Positions 61,901 to 64,000 of a stretch of DNA of 64,000 nt are shown piece by piece. The number at the start of each line of letters is the position of its first letter. The first letter of the stretch is position 1. Under the pieces are notes generated by a model. It saw nothing but the letters and a program-made list of their open reading frames with translations, was not told where the DNA came from and ran no database searches. The position numbers and the translations under genes are program-made. The stretch is from Calliopsis andreniformis. Lineage: Eukaryota; Arthropoda; Insecta; Hymenoptera; Andrenidae. The DNA lies in assembly GCF_051401765.1 (NCBI RefSeq), contig NC_135067.1:20765501-20829500 (forward strand), in the 5' to 3' direction.

Positions 61901-63660
61901 AATTCATTACGGTTCGTCGGTTTGGAAGCCTCTTTAGAAATTTTGCTGTTGGAACGCATCATCAATTAGAAACTATCGATCTAGCTATCCTTCGATTTTT
62001 CCTATTTTCCTTTAAGTGAAAAATTAGATCGACGTTGTTAAAGTAGTTCATGAAAAAGCTTAAAAAATTGTCTTCTATATCTAGGCAGAATACGAATAGA
62101 CCAAAAGTAACGTTCCTAGATTCGATTTTGAATCGTATTAAAAATGTAGTGCGTTTAGGAAACGAATGGAAATAACTCTCAGCTAAAAGCTGTTGCCAAA
62201 GAAAAATGCCTATCGATCCAGCAGCGTAACGAGACGGGTAATCAGAGACTCTCGATCGCAAACTCGGCGTAAAGTTGTTCGAGCGTGAATCCCAGCAGGG
62301 GCAAACACAAACCAGAGCGGCGAACGTTCGCAGGTTTTCCGTAAACGCCACGAATGTTGCTCCTAAACCGACACACCTGCCTTTCGGAATGCCTGGCTGG
62401 GATTTCAGTCGACCGAACGAACGGTTGCTCGAATTCCCGCAGACGAGAGCGGTTCCCGAAATGGACATCCTCCCGCTTTTGTGTACACAGCATTTGGCTT
62501 TTCCATCGTTTTCTTTCCACCAAGTCTGCGAGGAACCGCAAGAATAAGGATCAATATTTACGAAGCACTCTCGTCTCCATGACTCGATGGTATTTATACA
62601 ACCTTCCGATCCGAGTGACTCTTCACCTCTTTATCCACTGTGCATCCGTTTGATATCTTCATCGCGGTCCCGAGCCCTCTCGCTCTTTCCCCTTTGTCCT
62701 CCTCTCTCGATTGCACGCGATCGAGCGAGGAAGGAAAAAGAAGGAGGCCAGCCGAAGCCAAGATGTGTAACAAACGGATCGTGGGTCAACGATCAGGGCC
62801 TCGAGCGGGGTTTGTTTGAGGACGATTTAGAGATCTCGCGGTACCGAGCGTGACTCAGCTTTATTAAGGTCGTAGACGGTCCTAAACCTCCTCTTTCCCG
62901 TGCTTTCCTCTCCCATGTGTTCATCTCGGCCAAAGAATTCACAAGGAATTGAGAGGAAGACGATTCTAGTCTCATTTGTCGCTGGGGATTTACTACTAAA
63001 GAGAATTTGCTAGTCGTGCTGAAAATTGTAAGAGAACCCAACTGTCCGAGTAACCTATAAAGATTCCCCAACTTGATATAATCATCTACGCCAACTTATC
63101 ATTTAGTAAGAATGAACGAAAACGATATTATCTAATAATTTACAAAAAACAAATCCTGCATAAACTGCTGTAACAATCGACACTCGCATCCAGTAAAATC
63201 ACATCCATCCATGATCTACTTTCTGGCCAAGGAAGAAGATCTAGAAGTGAAATCCGTGGAAACATTGGAATCGGGCGTGTTCACTGGCCTCTATTAACGA
63301 TTCGTCTACTTTCTAGTGGGAGGATGCAACGTCCCGGCGCCGTGGCCCGATAGAATTCGAAGCGTTACATTAGTCGGACTAATGACCGACATGACTGTCT
63401 GTGGGTAGATACCGGTTCTTCGAGATCTGAGAGAGCCATGGAGCATGCCCCCGAGAAGATCGTTGCAGACGAGAGAGCAATACAGAGGATGATCATCGAC
63501 CCTCTTTGCGAGGAGGGCGCCACGTACTCGGGTGCATTTCTCGCAGGAAGCCTATATCGTATGCACGTTTTTGTATGCAACGTGCATTCACTCTTCTCTG
63601 CCTCGATTTCTCTGGCGTGGTTTCGTACCAGTCTACGTTTATTCGTGGAGAAATGTGTTC
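58942..63660. other. CpG-rich then AT-rich stretch, no gene seen
   Basis: A TATA-like CTATATATAC lies near 59055 in a CpG-rich setting. Short frames on all six frames around 62.2-62.6 kb show composition rather than coding. Nothing recognised. Confidence 0.45.
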
Positions 63661-63689
63661 ATAGATTTTGTTCGCCTTTCTTCCCCTCT

Positions 63690-64000
63690 CTCTCTCTCTA
63701 CTGAACTCCGTGATTGGTAAAGATTTAGATATACTTAGGAGAGAAATTATTAAAAAAGGATGGATTAGTGAATTGGAGAGTGTTACTATTCTTCCCCAAA
63801 ACCATTGGTTGAAAGCAAAAAGATTTTCGGAGTTAACAGAGACAAAGCGTCGGGAAGAACAGTATTTCTATCCAGGGAGGGCGCGTGCCGAAATTGAAAC
63901 AGGAAATGAGGACTAGCCGCGATCGTAAGTCAAGGAAGCACTCTGGGGCTCCGTTAAAAGCCCCCGTGTCACGGGGAAAAAGAAAACGGACGGGCAGCGA
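63690..64000 (+). CDS. Coding-like block at right edge, partial
   Basis: A pyrimidine tract (CTTTCTTCCCCTCTCTCTCT, at about 63679-63698) is followed by AT-rich DNA with a smooth frame to TAG at 63914-63916. It contains LDILRREIIKKGWISELES, then TILPQNHWLKAKRFSEL and ETKRREEQYFYPGR. A second frame (shift +1), open from about 63832, overlaps and runs out of the window with a very basic tail (MRTSRDRKSRKHSG, then RGKRKRTG). Two overlapping frames on one strand, with the second basic, recall the gag/pol-like organisation of retroelements, or one frameshift in a single frame. An acceptor could lie at ...GATTTAG (63725). The base composition resembles the 35.2-kb block, but the peptides do not match. 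Unidentified, and cut by the window end. Confidence 0.35.

Overview
This is eukaryotic, almost certainly insect, nuclear DNA. GC content is middling and uneven, and CpG is not depleted. Short CpG-dense, pyrimidine-rich islands (about 1.4-2.4, 6.1-7.4, 10.3-12.2, 21.1-22.2, 30-38, 47.9-49.3, 51.6-52.3 and 58.8-61.0 kb) alternate with AT-rich stretches (about 12.9-15.6, 18-20.9, 43-47.7, 50.1-50.4, 52.3-53.1 and 57.4-58.0 kb). TAATTA, GAGAG/CTCTC and CACGTG words are scattered throughout. That texture fits an aculeate hymenopteran (bee or ant), but no gene here proves it.

No complete, recognisable gene is present. Nearly all long open frames sit in pyrimidine-rich or CpG-rich DNA where stops are scarce, and none resembles a known family. 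The window reads as intron and/or intergenic DNA of a gene-poor locus. No tRNA, rRNA or known microRNA was found by eye.

What can be supported: (1) two diverged copies of one interspersed repeat, direct at about 4.97-5.3 kb and inverted at about 49.8-50.1 kb, sharing a TATA box, an initiator 32 bases downstream and a DPE-like word at +28; (2) a minisatellite at 16.44-16.72 kb built of 23- and 31-base units, each carrying a TAACGG-type word; (3) several microsatellites; (4) splice-bounded, coding-like blocks. On the + strand the best are 25.1 kb, 35.2 kb, and a series at 39.19, 41.09 and 41.46 kb whose phases allow one continuous reading frame. On the - strand they are at 14.25 and 58.81 kb. 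A coding-like block at the right edge (63.7 kb to the end) runs out of the window in a second frame.

The 35-42 kb interval is the most gene-like part. It has a CpG-rich, promoter-like segment (E-boxes, CCAAT box, ATGGC words) at 36.1-36.7 kb, followed by the candidate exons at 39.2-41.5 kb on the same strand. Whether these form a real transcription unit, a decayed mobile element or chance cannot be settled from sequence alone; RNA-seq and protein searches would decide.
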